A DNA stretch of 58,458 bases from UBA4246 sp045113695 (GTDB lineage: Bacteria > Bacillota > Clostridia > Christensenellales > Aristaeellaceae), in NCBI GenBank assembly GCA_045113695.1, contig JBGUJG010000039.1, forward strand, positions 1 to 58,458. Reading direction: 5' to 3'. This document shows positions 1 to 8,617 of the stretch, piece after piece. Under the pieces are notes generated by a model. It was not told where the DNA came from and made no database searches. It worked only from the letters and a program-made list of their open reading frames with translations. The position numbers and the translations under genes are program-made. Numbering within the stretch: the first letter of the stretch is position 1; each line of letters starts with the position of its first letter.

Positions 1-250
1 TACAATCTGCGCCTCTCAGAGGCTTGTTTGCTATGCGCTTCTTTGATTGGCGGCCCCGAATTTCCGGTAAACAATGTTTTCACAGTACATTCTCCTTCAT
101 TGTTTTGTCCGATTGGGTTTCGCAGAGACGTGGGAGCGCCGGCGAAGAGATCTGGCAACGCCTGTGTTCCCGGGGTACGATCATAATGCTTGCAAGCCTG
201 TATCCGCAGAAGATGGGCCCCTTCTCGTCAGAAGGCTGCATCTTGAGCAT

Positions 251-1687
251 TCATCCGAACACCTTGTTGTAGAGGGAATAATTGCCGCCGGCCTTCTTGG
301 GGCCGGGCCCGACCGGGGCGAAGCGCATCAGGAAATACCCCGCGTCCGCCAGGCTGGAGTCGTCCGTGTCGATGACGGTCTGCCACATTTTTTTGCAGAG
401 TTCCTTTTTCTTTTCCGCGTAAGCCGGGTCATCGGTCAGGTTTCTGAGTTCATGCGGATCAGCCGTCAGGTCGTAGAGTTCGTCATAGTCAAAGGCGTTG
501 AACACATACTTGAAGCCGTCCTGCCAGACGATGCGCTGGGTAAAGGAGAAGCGCTGGCCGAAAAATTCGGAGTAGGCGGAGCGCCTGTCCGTTTTTTCCC
601 CTTCGATCCACGGCACGACGGATTCCCCGGCGTATTCGTTGGCGAGCGGCCGGCAGCCAGCCAGGTCGAGCAGGGTCGGGGCAATCTCCGTGGTGCTCAT
701 ATAGAAATCCTTCTTTTCGCCGGCCCGCCGCTGTCCCGGCAGCTTCATCACCAGCGGAATGTGATAGATTTCTTCGAAGCTTTCCACGCTCTTCATCATC
801 ATGCCGTGGGCGCCCATCATATCCCCGTGGTCGGAGGTACAGACGATCAGCGTGTCGTCGTAGAGACCGTTCTCCTTCAGATACCGGACCAGCCTGCCGA
901 TCTGGATATCCACCAGCGTGCAGTAGGCGTAGTAGCAGCGGATGGTTTTCAGGAAATCCGCTTCCGTGAGGCCTGCCAGGGCGCTGCGCATGCGCCGGTA
1001 GATGGCCGGCCGGTCCGCCAGGCTGTCACGGAAGCTTTCCGGCAGGCTGAGGGTGTCTCCCTCGTACAGGTCATACACTTCCTGTGGCACGCAGTAGGGG
1101 TCGTGCGGCGCGTTGGTGGAAATGAATGCGCAAAAAGGCCTGCCCTGCTTCCGGGCGGTTTCGATGGCAGCCATCCCCTTGCGGTACACGTAGTTTTCGT
1201 CGGTGATTCCTTCCCCTTCGGCGAAGACGCCGCCGACCATCTTGTCCGGATACCCGGGGGTCTGCACCATGATTTTATCCGACATCGTCACCTGACGGGA
1301 CGGCATGTGAAGTTCCGTCTCAAACTCATCGATCCCGTATTGATGGAGATCGTGCGTCCGCTCGATGTGCCATTTCCCGAAATAGGACACATAATATCCC
1401 TCGTCATGAAACGCGCGGGTCACGGTGTCCAGCGTTTCATCGTATTCGGCGCGGTAGGGCGGCACGGTGTGGGTGCAGTCCACCATGCCGTGCACATGGG
1501 GCAGGACACCGGTGACCAGGGAAGCCCTGGCGGGCGAGCAGATGGCGTTGCAGGTGTGGGCCTGCTCGAATACGACACTGTCGGCCATCAGGCTGCGCAG
1601 GTTCGGCATCCTGCAGCCGGAGGCCGGGTCCAGCACCCGCTGCTGCATCTGGTCCTGGATCAGAAAAATGACATTGGGTTTACTCAT
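251..1687 (-). CDS. Sulfatase (type I, alkaline-phosphatase superfamily)
   Basis: Hydrolyses a sulfate ester, by family, probably on a glycan or small sulfated molecule. The sulfatase signature C-S-P-A-R followed by ASLVTG lies at about residues 50-60. Its Cys would be converted to formylglycine by an anaerobic maturase that is not in this window. The N-terminal metal site reads Asp-Gln (residues 12-13) instead of Asp-Asp, as in choline-sulfatase or phosphonate-monoesterase-like members, so the substrate is open. The C-terminal YDLTADPHELRNL stretch is typical of the family. No signal peptide is visible, so it is probably cytoplasmic. I chose the ATG at 1687 because AAGGAGGAG lies just before it; an in-frame ATG at 1705 would put that site inside the gene. 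It overlaps the end of the upstream lacI gene by 8 bases, so the two are one operon. Confidence 0.9.
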   Translation of the reverse strand: MSKPNVIFLIQDQMQQRVLDPASGCRMPNLRSLMADSVVFEQAHTCNAICSPARASLVTGVLPHVHGMVDCTHTVPPYRAEYDETLDTVTRAFHDEGYYVSYFGKWHIERTHDLHQYGIDEFETELHMPSRQVTMSDKIMVQTPGYPDKMVGGVFAEGEGITDENYVYRKGMAAIETARKQGRPFCAFISTNAPHDPYCVPQEVYDLYEGDTLSLPESFRDSLADRPAIYRRMRSALAGLTEADFLKTIRCYYAYCTLVDIQIGRLVRYLKENGLYDDTLIVCTSDHGDMMGAHGMMMKSVESFEEIYHIPLVMKLPGQRRAGEKKDFYMSTTEIAPTLLDLAGCRPLANEYAGESVVPWIEGEKTDRRSAYSEFFGQRFSFTQRIVWQDGFKYVFNAFDYDELYDLTADPHELRNLTDDPAYAEKKKELCKKMWQTVIDTDDSSLADAGYFLMRFAPVGPGPKKAGGNYSLYNKVFG

Positions 1688-2714
1688 GAGCGGCTCCTCC
1701 TTCATCGGGCTGCTTTCCTTCGGTCGTTGCGCGTTTGACCAGTTCGCAGGATACCCGTTCGTCGTCCACCGGCTGCTGATGGATCAGCCTGAGCATCATC
1801 TGCACCGCCAGCCGGCCGCAGAGTTCTCCGTTGTTGTCGATGGAAGTCAGCGGCGGGTAGCATTCACAGGCGCTGGTCGAGTTGTTGAAGCCGATCACGG
1901 CGATATCTCCGGGAATGCTGATCCCGTGATCGTTCATATAATGGACGCCGCCGACGGCCATGACGTCCGCCGAATACAGGATGGCGTCCGTCTTCGGGTA
2001 TGCTTCCAGCAGCATCCTGGTCGCTTCCATCCCGTCCTCGAGGGATTTGTTCCGGACCTCGTGGGCGAACTCCGGCCTGAGTCCGCAGGCTTCCATGCCC
2101 AGGCGGAAACCGGTATACTTCTTCTGGTCGGACGCCGACTGGTGGCGGTAGATATAACCGATGTGCCGCCTGCCCAGGCTGTACAGGTAGCTGACGGCAT
2201 CGCTGGTTCCGTTCACCTGATCCTGAATGATCTCGTGGACATTGGGCAGTCCGAAGTTGCCGTTAATGGCGACGAAGGGAAAACCGCTGTATTTGCGCTC
2301 CAGCGCCACCCGGCAGACATGGTGCTGAAAAATCGAGCCCATCAGGATCACGCCGTTGACCTTCCGTTCGATCAGGTGATCGAGCTGGCTGATGAATTCC
2401 TTCTCCACATCCACAATATTGCACAAAACCGTGTTCACAAAGCTCTGGCTCAGTTCGCGGTTGATGGTGTAGGCGAGACTGCACATATACGGATTGCGGA
2501 TGTCGTTCATCATCAGGCCGACGGCCGTCAGATCCTGCTTGCGGAAATTTCGGGCGTTCTGCCTGGGAATGAAGCCGTATTTGCTGACCGTATCCTCTAC
2601 CCGCTTCCGCGTTTCTTCATTCACGTTCGGGCTGCCGTTCAGTACCCGGGAAACCGTTGAAATCGAGCAGCCGGACAGGGTCGCGATCTCGTAGATGGTC
2701 ATCGTTCCGCTCAT
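1680..2714 (-). CDS. LacI-family transcriptional regulator
   Basis: DNA-binding repressor of 344 aa, the usual LacI length. The N-terminal helix-turn-helix (residues about 5-27: IYEIATLSGCSISTVSRVLN) and the hinge-region NGSPNVNEETRKRVE are classic. The rest matches a periplasmic-binding-type sensor domain that would bind a sugar effector. It is the first gene of an operon with the sulfatase and faces the secreted GH43-like gene. The intergenic region holds two near-identical 18-base operators lying on the promoters of both sides, so it very likely represses itself, the sulfatase and the secreted glycosidase until a glycan fragment appears. The effector cannot be told from sequence. Confidence 0.93.
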   Translation of the reverse strand: MSGTMTIYEIATLSGCSISTVSRVLNGSPNVNEETRKRVEDTVSKYGFIPRQNARNFRKQDLTAVGLMMNDIRNPYMCSLAYTINRELSQSFVNTVLCNIVDVEKEFISQLDHLIERKVNGVILMGSIFQHHVCRVALERKYSGFPFVAINGNFGLPNVHEIIQDQVNGTSDAVSYLYSLGRRHIGYIYRHQSASDQKKYTGFRLGMEACGLRPEFAHEVRNKSLEDGMEATRMLLEAYPKTDAILYSADVMAVGGVHYMNDHGISIPGDIAVIGFNNSTSACECYPPLTSIDNNGELCGRLAVQMMLRLIHQQPVDDERVSCELVKRATTEGKQPDEGGAAHE

Positions 2715-2770
2715 GGCGTCCGTCTCCGTCCCTTTTGTTCGTTCGTGCTTTGCTTTCTGGTGACACCTAA

Positions 2771-2799
2771 ATTATAATCGACCGCTTTCATGAAAGCAA
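2771..2799 (-). promoter_or_regulatory. lacI-sulfatase promoter with overlapping LacI operator
   Basis: Read on the minus strand: TTGCTT (2799-2794), 17 bases, TATAAT (2776-2771). The 18-mer TTGCTTTCATGAAAGCGG starts at the -35 box and contains a perfect 14-base palindrome (2784-2797), the shape expected of a LacI-family operator. Confidence 0.8.
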
Positions 2800-3027
2800 C
2801 GAAAGCGGAATTTTCTTTGCACAAAAGAACGCCAGATTTTTTGTGCAGTTTTACCAAAACGTTTGTTTTTCTCCTTCTGAGCCTGTCCCAAAAACCCGGA
2901 TACAGGATGATTCATACATGCCGCTTTCAGATTCTCTTCCTGTTCCTTTTATGAAAGCGGCCCCGTTTTTTCTTTCACAGGCACAAAAAGCTGCCGGCAG
3001 ATTTGTGCAGTGAAAACAAAGCGGCTG

Positions 3028-3057
3028 TTGCTTTCATCAAAGCGGAAGGGATACACT
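3028..3057 (+). promoter_or_regulatory. Promoter of the secreted GH43-like gene with LacI operator
   Basis: TTGCTT (3028-3033), 18 bases, TACACT (3052-3057). The 18-mer TTGCTTTCATCAAAGCGG starting at the -35 differs by one base from the operator on the lacI promoter. Between the two sites, CCGCTTTCA (2921-2929) and TGAAAGCGG (2952-2960) form a widely spaced inverted repeat of the same half-sites and may be auxiliary operators. Confidence 0.75.
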
Positions 3058-3112
3058 GTCAGTAACAAATACACGTGGCAAAGCACGTGAAAACAGAGAT
3101 GGAGGTTGTATT

Positions 3113-5128
3113 ATGAAACCCGGAAAACTGGCCGCAGGATTGCTGGCGCTGCTGATGCTCGCTCTTTCGCTCGGCGCTTTCGCCGAACCGCATGGGATCG
3201 CCTATCTGCAGGCATTCATTCAGAATGACCCGCTCAACGGCGACAACGGAATGGAAACGTCTCCCGCCGCACCGCTGATTTACGGCCCTGTCAACATCGC
3301 CTTTGATGTGGACGGCAACGCGATCGAAGCCCTGGACGAACAGGATCTGTTTTATGCGAACGGTTTCTATTACCTGATCGGGCAGTCCTACGCGGAAGGC
3401 GCTTTCAACTATGCTCCGGGCGTACCTTACAGCGAGACGCTCAGTACGCTCGTGCCCACCTTCTACCGCTGGAGCGGTGTCTGCACCTATCGTTCGGAAG
3501 ATCTGGAAAACTGGACGCTTGTCAGCCGGTGGTATCCGCAGCGTGAAGGAACAAACAGCCATATCGTCGTGAAAAAACCCCGTGTCGTCTATTCAGAAGC
3601 GACCGGAAAATTTGTCATGTGGTTCCTGAATAACAACAGCGAAGCCGGCGAACAGCCTATGATGTATGTAACTGCTGACAGCCTGGAAGGACCCTGGAGC
3701 GCGCCCCAAGCCCCGTCCATCATGGAAGGAATGAAATATTCCGATATTACCCACGACTATCAGATCAAGGTGGATCCGGAAACCGGCATCGGCTGGTTTA
3801 CTCAGGCAGGCACCTATACCCATCTGTACAAAATGAATCCGGAAATGACCGGTATAGTGGAAGATTACTCCTTTGAAATGTCCGGCGCGGGCGACTTTGG
3901 CGAAAACATGATTGCCGGCGGCATGGGCTTCTTCCACCATAACGGCTGGTGGTATATCACAGGTACCCGGCGCTGCGGAAACTGCATCGGGACTTCCATC
4001 TCCTATGTCATGGCGGAGAATCCGGAAGGCCCCTGGCTGAGCCCGGATACGATGTCTGCCGAACAGCCGCTGGTGCCTGCCGTGATTTCAATGGACGGAG
4101 CGCTTGCCCAGACGCACGGCGCCGTGGTATTCCCCAACGCGGACGGCGGATATGAAGCCATGCTGTATGGCACGCATTACCGTTCCAGCGCTACCGGTGC
4201 GCCCCAGACCGAACTTGTGTTCAACAACTCCGGCGACAACAGTCTCGCTCTTTCCGGACAGTGGTGGTTTACTCCGGAATTCGCCGAGGACGGCCGGATT
4301 CTGCCTCTGGAAGTGAAACCCTACTACTCTATCGCTTTGGCAGCGCCGATTGACAGCGAACACGTGTCCGCGTATCAGGCCGACCTTTCCATCACCGCTT
4401 CCCGCTCTGTCCGTCAGGAATGGGTTGTGGAGCCCGGTCAGACTATCGCCTGCATTCTTCCTTCTGTCTTCCAGCAGACGCCGGATGAATCTCCTTCCTC
4501 CAACAAATGGGTGCCTCAGGATCCGCTGGTTGACGCACCGCTCAGGGCACAGCTGGAACTGCCGGACGGAACTGTTTATAACTGGACCATTGACGCCCGT
4601 TCCATCGCCTGGGGTCCCAGGCAGGTGCCGCTGAATCTGCCTGCCACGTACAGCGGTGGCGGAAAACTCGTTCTGACACTGAGCACGACAGCGTATAACG
4701 GCGGTTATGGCGTGGCGCTGGGCGAGGGTCCCGAAAATGCGATTTATGCGCATCTCGAAACAGTCAACAACGAAACCGCCGCGACCGAATATCCCGGCCA
4801 GATGATCTGTCTGCGCACCTCTGACACGCCCGCTGCCGCTCCGACGATCACCACCCAGCCGGTGGATATCACCGTCACGGAGGGGACCCGCGTAGGCTTC
4901 CTGGTGCAGGCGGAAGGCATCGGTGTCGGCTACCAGTGGTATCATGACGGACAGATCGTGATGCCCCACGGCGTGACCGCCGGTACACGAAACGAGTCTG
5001 CTTCTGCGGCTCTTCGCCTGAGCGCCGTCACCATGGAAGACGCCGGCGTCTACATGGCGGAAGCCATCAACGCGGTCGGAAAGGTACAGTCTGTCCCCGT
5101 TATCCTGACCGTGCTGCCCAAAGAATAA
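3113..5128 (+). CDS. Secreted GH43-like beta-propeller protein with C-terminal Ig-like domain
   Basis: Signal peptide at residues 1-24 (LLALLMLALSLGAFA), then a five-bladed propeller-like region to about residue 420. GH43-type landmarks are DLFYANGFYYLIGQS, YRSEDLENWTLVS and KKPRVVYSEATGKFVMWF; the last resembles the RPKVIY..TGKYVMW signature of exo-galactanase-type GH43 enzymes. A middle beta-rich region follows, and the last 90 residues are an Ig-like domain (PTITTQPVDITVTEG ... YQWYHDG ... DAGVYMAEAINAVG). It probably binds or cleaves an arabinan- or galactan-type glycan outside the cell. The facing lacI-sulfatase operon and shared operator suggest a sulfated or decorated glycan. Ribosome binding site is GGAGG at 3101. 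Exact catalytic residues were not assigned. Confidence 0.75.
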   Translation: MKPGKLAAGLLALLMLALSLGAFAEPHGIAYLQAFIQNDPLNGDNGMETSPAAPLIYGPVNIAFDVDGNAIEALDEQDLFYANGFYYLIGQSYAEGAFNYAPGVPYSETLSTLVPTFYRWSGVCTYRSEDLENWTLVSRWYPQREGTNSHIVVKKPRVVYSEATGKFVMWFLNNNSEAGEQPMMYVTADSLEGPWSAPQAPSIMEGMKYSDITHDYQIKVDPETGIGWFTQAGTYTHLYKMNPEMTGIVEDYSFEMSGAGDFGENMIAGGMGFFHHNGWWYITGTRRCGNCIGTSISYVMAENPEGPWLSPDTMSAEQPLVPAVISMDGALAQTHGAVVFPNADGGYEAMLYGTHYRSSATGAPQTELVFNNSGDNSLALSGQWWFTPEFAEDGRILPLEVKPYYSIALAAPIDSEHVSAYQADLSITASRSVRQEWVVEPGQTIACILPSVFQQTPDESPSSNKWVPQDPLVDAPLRAQLELPDGTVYNWTIDARSIAWGPRQVPLNLPATYSGGGKLVLTLSTTAYNGGYGVALGEGPENAIYAHLETVNNETAATEYPGQMICLRTSDTPAAAPTITTQPVDITVTEGTRVGFLVQAEGIGVGYQWYHDGQIVMPHGVTAGTRNESASAALRLSAVTMEDAGVYMAEAINAVGKVQSVPVILTVLPKE

Positions 5129-5142
5129 TCTAGACAATTATC

Positions 5143-5182
5143 GGGGCTGCTGCAAAACAACATTTCCAGCAGCCCCATTTTT
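5143..5182 (+). terminator. Intrinsic terminator after the GH43-like gene
   Basis: GGGGCTGCTG pairs with CAGCAGCCCC across a 14-base loop and is followed by ATTTTT. The GGGG-CTGC..GCAG-CCCC core recurs in several terminators of this window. Confidence 0.85.
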
Positions 5183-5271
5183 GAATCTATTGTATTATAT
5201 TTATTGAACAAAACCAGCGCTGCCTGCGGTATCATGCTGTCGGAAGGTCAGGCAGAAATCAGGTGAAATAT

Positions 5272-5781
5272 ATGGAGATCTATACACACCGTCTGATCCG
5301 GGCGGTTCTGCTGCTTGCCGTCCTTCTGATGTGCCTGCCGTCTGGCGGCGCTTTCTGTGAAGAAATGGAACCGGAAAAAGCCGCCGCCCGGACACCTGTC
5401 CTTTTCTTTTATTCCAGCGACTGCGCGGACTGCCACGCGATGAAGCGGATGATCGACGCGGTCCTTTCGGAGGATCCTTCGCTTCCCATCCGGAAAATCT
5501 GCATTGAGGAGGAGCCGGAAGCCTGGCGGGAGGCCTGTGAGAAGGCCGGCATTCCCGTCTGGGGCGTGCCGAGGATCTTTATCGGGGAAACGGTCTTTGC
5601 GGGCTGGTCCGAAAAGGACGGGGAGCTGATCTATATCCCCGGCTATTACGGCTATATGGGCTACCGCAATCAGGTGGCCGCGGCGATGGAAGCATATCTG
5701 GGCATATCCCTCCGGGGGATCCGGGAAACCGCCGCGCCTGATTCGCCCGCATCCGGCGGCGGATGCATCGGCGGATGCTGA
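5272..5781 (+). CDS. Secreted thioredoxin-like protein with CxxC and Cys-rich tail
   Basis: Short exported protein: an N-terminal hydrophobic signal segment, then a thioredoxin-like fold start (PVLFFYSSDCADCHAMKRM) with a CADC redox pair and a later cis-Pro-like stretch (GVPRIFIGE). The C-terminus ends in a glycine-rich Cys pair (GGGCIGGC), which could bind a metal or act as a second dithiol. It probably exchanges disulfides outside the membrane; the partner is unknown. I prefer ATG 5272 with AGGTG six bases upstream. GTG 5263 in the same frame would add three residues. The next gene is a second exported thioredoxin-like protein 38 bases on, so they probably share a transcript. Confidence 0.75.
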   Translation: MEIYTHRLIRAVLLLAVLLMCLPSGGAFCEEMEPEKAAARTPVLFFYSSDCADCHAMKRMIDAVLSEDPSLPIRKICIEEEPEAWREACEKAGIPVWGVPRIFIGETVFAGWSEKDGELIYIPGYYGYMGYRNQVAAAMEAYLGISLRGIRETAAPDSPASGGGCIGGC

Positions 5782-5819
5782 TGATGTTTTGTTCATGCTG
5801 ATCATTTGGGGAGGCGTCC

Positions 5820-6491
5820 ATGAAGAATTCATTGATCCGCTGTCTGGTGACGGCCGCGCTGCTGCTGATCCTTTCTGCCCTTCCGGCCTGCGCCATCGGA
5901 CAGGGTTTCATCGGAGACTATGAATCGCTGAACGGGCAGCCGGTCCCGAACCATCCCGGTTCGGTGTATCAGACCCTGCGGATTGCGGAAAAGCCTCAGG
6001 TGCTTGAGATCACCACACAGGAAGCCGCGGCGCTCTCCGGAGAGCGCGCGCTGCTGTACCTAGGCGCCAGCTGGTGCCCGTGGTGCCGAAACGCCCTGCC
6101 TTCCCTGATGGCTGCGGCTGATGCGGAAGGTTTTTCGCGCATCTATTATGCGGATCTGACGGAAGAGCGGGATCTGTTTGAAGTCATCGGCGGGGAACCG
6201 GTGAAGATCAGGGAAGGCACGCCGGGCTACCGGCTGCTGCTGGATCAGTTGGAAGCCTTTCTGCCGGACTACACCGTCACGGCGCCGAACGGAACCGTTT
6301 ATGGAACCGGGGAAAAGCGCATTTATCTGCCGACGCTGGCGTATCTGGAGGGAGATCATTATACCTCCGTCCTGCAGCCCTCCTTTGCGCCGGACGAAGG
6401 GAAAACCGCGTATGATCCGCTTTCGGATGAGCAGCGTTCCCGGATGACGGAGCGGATCGTCCGGTGGCTGCGCGGCGGCGGCGGGGAATGA
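5820..6491 (+). CDS. Secreted thioredoxin-like protein (CPWC)
   Basis: 223 aa with an N-terminal signal segment (ALLLILSALPACA) and a thioredoxin-type active site, YLGASWCPWCRNALPSL, at about residues 79-95. It lacks the clean thioredoxin length: about 75 residues precede the active site and an insertion follows it (the region around VIGGEPVKIREGTPGYRLLLDQL). The Cys in LPAC could be a lipobox Cys, but the Pro before Ala makes that doubtful. Ribosome binding site GGGGAGG is 6 bases upstream. Paired with the CADC protein just before it, it likely forms an extracytoplasmic thiol-redox pair; substrates unknown. Confidence 0.75.
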   Translation: MKNSLIRCLVTAALLLILSALPACAIGQGFIGDYESLNGQPVPNHPGSVYQTLRIAEKPQVLEITTQEAAALSGERALLYLGASWCPWCRNALPSLMAAADAEGFSRIYYADLTEERDLFEVIGGEPVKIREGTPGYRLLLDQLEAFLPDYTVTAPNGTVYGTGEKRIYLPTLAYLEGDHYTSVLQPSFAPDEGKTAYDPLSDEQRSRMTERIVRWLRGGGGE

Positions 6492-6584
6492 CGGTGCATC
6501 GGCGGCCGGATCCCTGCTTTTTGCTGTTTTTTACGTCAATTTCGTGAATTTCGCGAATTCCGTGCGGTACATTCGTTTTCCTCC

Positions 6585-6613
6585 TTGTCAAAATGCTTTT
6601 TTCACGCTATAAT
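6585..6613 (+). promoter_or_regulatory. gap promoter
   Basis: TTGTCA (6585-6590), 17 bases, TATAAT (6608-6613), giving a leader of about 90 bases. Just upstream, GAATTTCGCGAATTC (6546-6560) is a near-palindrome within a run of three TTTCGTGAA-like units and could be a regulator site. Confidence 0.8.
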
Positions 6614-6709
6614 GTATCCGGCTCTTCAGGGGCCGCGCTTTGGCTGTCCCGGTGGCATATCCGCCGGCGGTACTATACATTGTTTCATTTATGTAAGGAG
6701 GTCTTTCCC

Positions 6710-7780
6710 ATGGCTGTAAAAGTTGCTATCAACGGTTTTGGACGCATCGGCCGTCTCGCTTTCCGTCAGATGTTCAACGCTCCCGGGTATGAGATCGTTG
6801 CCATCAACGACCTGACCAGCCCCGCGATGCTGGCTCATCTGCTCAAGTATGACACCGCTCAGAAGGGTTACTGCGGCGTGATCGGCGAAAACAAGCACAC
6901 CGTCGAATCCAAAGAGCCCGTGTTCGAAGAAGACGGCAAGACCGTGAAGGTTCCCGGCTCCATCACCGTGGACGGCAAGGAAATCACCATCTACGCCGAG
7001 CCCAAGGCGGCCAACCTGCCCTGGAAAGCCCTGGATGTTGACGTCGTGCTCGAGTGCACCGGCTTCTACACCTCCAAGGCCAAGTCCCAGGCTCACATCG
7101 ACGCCGGCGCCAAGAAGGTCGTTATCTCCGCGCCCGCCGGCAACGATCTGCCCACCATCGTTTACAACGTCAACAACAACGTGCTGAAGGCCAGCGATAC
7201 CATCATCTCCGCCGCCTCCTGCACCACCAACTGCCTGGCCCCGATGACCAAGGCCCTGAACGACACCTATCCGATCGTCTCCGGCATCATGACCACCGTG
7301 CATGCCTACACCGGCGACCAGATGATCCTGGACGGCCCGCACCGCAAGGGCGACCTGCAGCGTGCCCGTGCCGGCGCCGCCAACATCGTGCCCAACAGCA
7401 CCGGCGCTGCCAAGGCCATCGGCCTGGTCATCCCGGAACTCAACGGCAAGCTGATCGGCTCTGCCCAGCGCGTGCCCGTGCCCACCGGCTCCACCACCAT
7501 CCTCGTGGCCGTCGTCAAGGGCAAGGACGTGACCAAGGAATCCATCAACGCCGCCATGAAGGCCCAGTCTTCCGAGAGCTTCGGCTACACCACCGAGAAG
7601 CTGGTCTCCTCCGACATCATCGGCATGACCTACGGCTCCCTGTTCGATGCCAACCAGACCATGGTCTCCAAGATCGACGACGACACCTATCAGGTGCAGG
7701 TCGTTGCTTGGTATGACAACGAGAACAGCTACACCAGCCAGATGGTCCGCACCATCAAGTACTTCGCCGAACTGAAGTAA
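6710..7780 (+). CDS. gap: Glyceraldehyde-3-phosphate dehydrogenase
   Basis: Glycolytic NAD-dependent enzyme oxidising and phosphorylating glyceraldehyde 3-phosphate. The N-terminal NAD motif INGFGRIGRLAFR, the active-site SAASCTTNCLAPMTK with its catalytic Cys, and the C-terminal WYDNENSYTSQMV are all intact; 356 aa is slightly long for the usual 330-340. The start is the ATG at 6710, 8 bases after AAGGAGG; the frame is open upstream but unsupported. Codon use is strongly biased (AAG, CTG, ACC), as for a highly expressed gene. It stands alone between its own promoter and a strong terminator. Confidence 0.98.
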   Translation: MAVKVAINGFGRIGRLAFRQMFNAPGYEIVAINDLTSPAMLAHLLKYDTAQKGYCGVIGENKHTVESKEPVFEEDGKTVKVPGSITVDGKEITIYAEPKAANLPWKALDVDVVLECTGFYTSKAKSQAHIDAGAKKVVISAPAGNDLPTIVYNVNNNVLKASDTIISAASCTTNCLAPMTKALNDTYPIVSGIMTTVHAYTGDQMILDGPHRKGDLQRARAGAANIVPNSTGAAKAIGLVIPELNGKLIGSAQRVPVPTGSTTILVAVVKGKDVTKESINAAMKAQSSESFGYTTEKLVSSDIIGMTYGSLFDANQTMVSKIDDDTYQVQVVAWYDNENSYTSQMVRTIKYFAELK

Positions 7781-7790
7781 TTGAGAACAG

Positions 7791-7832
7791 GGAGACCTGG
7801 CGTTTCCTGGGAAACGCCGGGTCTCCTTTTCT
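7791..7832 (+). terminator. Terminator of gap
   Basis: GGAGACC-T-GGCGTTTC pairs with GAAACGCC-G-GGTCTCC, followed by TTTTCTTT. A long stem suited to a strongly expressed gene. Confidence 0.95.
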
Positions 7833-7873
7833 TTCGCCTGTCTGACAAGTGAAACGGAAGGAGGCCCGGACAG

Positions 7874-8170
7874 ATGGTTCTCTCACTGGACAGATTAACC
7901 TCTGTCATTGCTTCGCTTCTGCGGAAATACAATGCGCAGAAGGCCATCCTGTTCGGCTCCTACGCCCGGCGGGAAGCGGATGAGCATTCGGACATTGATC
8001 TGCTGGTGATCGGCGGGGCGTCCTTTCGTCCGACCGATATTTTCGCTTTGGCGGAAGAACTGCACCTGAACACCGGGAAAGCGGTGGATGTGTATGAACT
8101 CCGGGAAGTGGATCAGAACAGCGCCTTCTACCATACCATCCTCCGGGAAGGGCTGAGTGTTGCCGCATGA
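7874..8170 (+). CDS. MNT-type minimal nucleotidyltransferase (orphan antitoxin-like)
   Basis: 98 aa with the nucleotidyltransferase motif GSYARREADEHSDIDLLV (about residues 26-43: GS, then two Asp two apart). MNT proteins of this size normally pair with a HEPN toxin, which they AMPylate. Here the stop codon overlaps an ATG (8167) whose reading starts MKYTDEQ and is then disrupted, and a strong terminator follows within 45 bases. The HEPN partner therefore appears lost or never present. Ribosome binding site is AAGGAGG at 7857. Confidence 0.8.
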   Translation: MVLSLDRLTSVIASLLRKYNAQKAILFGSYARREADEHSDIDLLVIGGASFRPTDIFALAEELHLNTGKAVDVYELREVDQNSAFYHTILREGLSVAA

Positions 8171-8212
8171 AATACACGGATGAACAGTGCAAAAATGATT
8201 GCCATATTCATG

Positions 8213-8257
8213 AAACAAACAGCGGAAGCGTGTCATTTGCTTTCGCTGTTTGTTTTA
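8213..8257 (+). terminator. Terminator after the MNT gene
   Basis: AAACAAACAGCGGAAGC pairs with GCTTTCGCTGTTTGTTTT across a 9-base loop with one mismatch, and ends in a T run. Confidence 0.85.
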
Positions 8258-8365
8258 TAAAACTATGTGTAATTGCAAAATTTCACAATATCGAGCGATA
8301 CGACCTTGAAATGCAAACAAAAACCTGATATATTTTTTCTATCGGAAAGCGGAGAGCGTTTTAGG

Positions 8366-8582
8366 CCTATCCAGTATAACAAATTGTAGGAAATCCTGAT
8401 TGACTGGAAGATGAAAAAAAGTGATCTGGGATATTTGTCAGGTATTACACCCAACACCATGATCAAGTTGCGCAGAAGCATTATAGTTGCACTACCGATC
8501 CTGGTTTAATCAATGAAACTCTTGATGTGGATTAGGCAATATTGTTGAACATGTTAATGTGACAAAGGAAAAGATGAATTAG
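8366..8582 (+). pseudogene. Decayed XRE-type (Cro/CI) regulator
   Basis: Reading from 8366 gives PIQYNKL, a stop (TAG at 8387, probably once TGG), then EILIDWKMKKSDLGYLSG and ITPNTMIKLRR. This is the conserved helix-turn-helix of small Cro/CI-like regulators of the type xxYNKLWxLLIDxxMxKxxL. After a stop at about 8508 the family ending (GNIVEHVNV..., about 8540-8582) appears in a different frame. So there is at least one nonsense change and one frameshift. It lies at the left edge of an AT-rich patch beside the SAP-domain gene. Confidence 0.6.
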
Positions 8583-8617
8583 AGAGTCGAAGATCAGCGA
8601 TAAGAAAGGCACATATT

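Noticed and set aside
74..1738. A 554-codon plus-strand open frame
   Set aside because: It is antisense to the sulfatase, has no family signature and an odd His/Val/Gly-rich composition typical of the opposite strand of a GC-rich gene.
8167..8328. A 53-codon frame overlapping the MNT stop
   Set aside because: A strong terminator stem lies inside it and only the first seven residues look HEPN-like, so it is noted as a possible remnant, not a gene.
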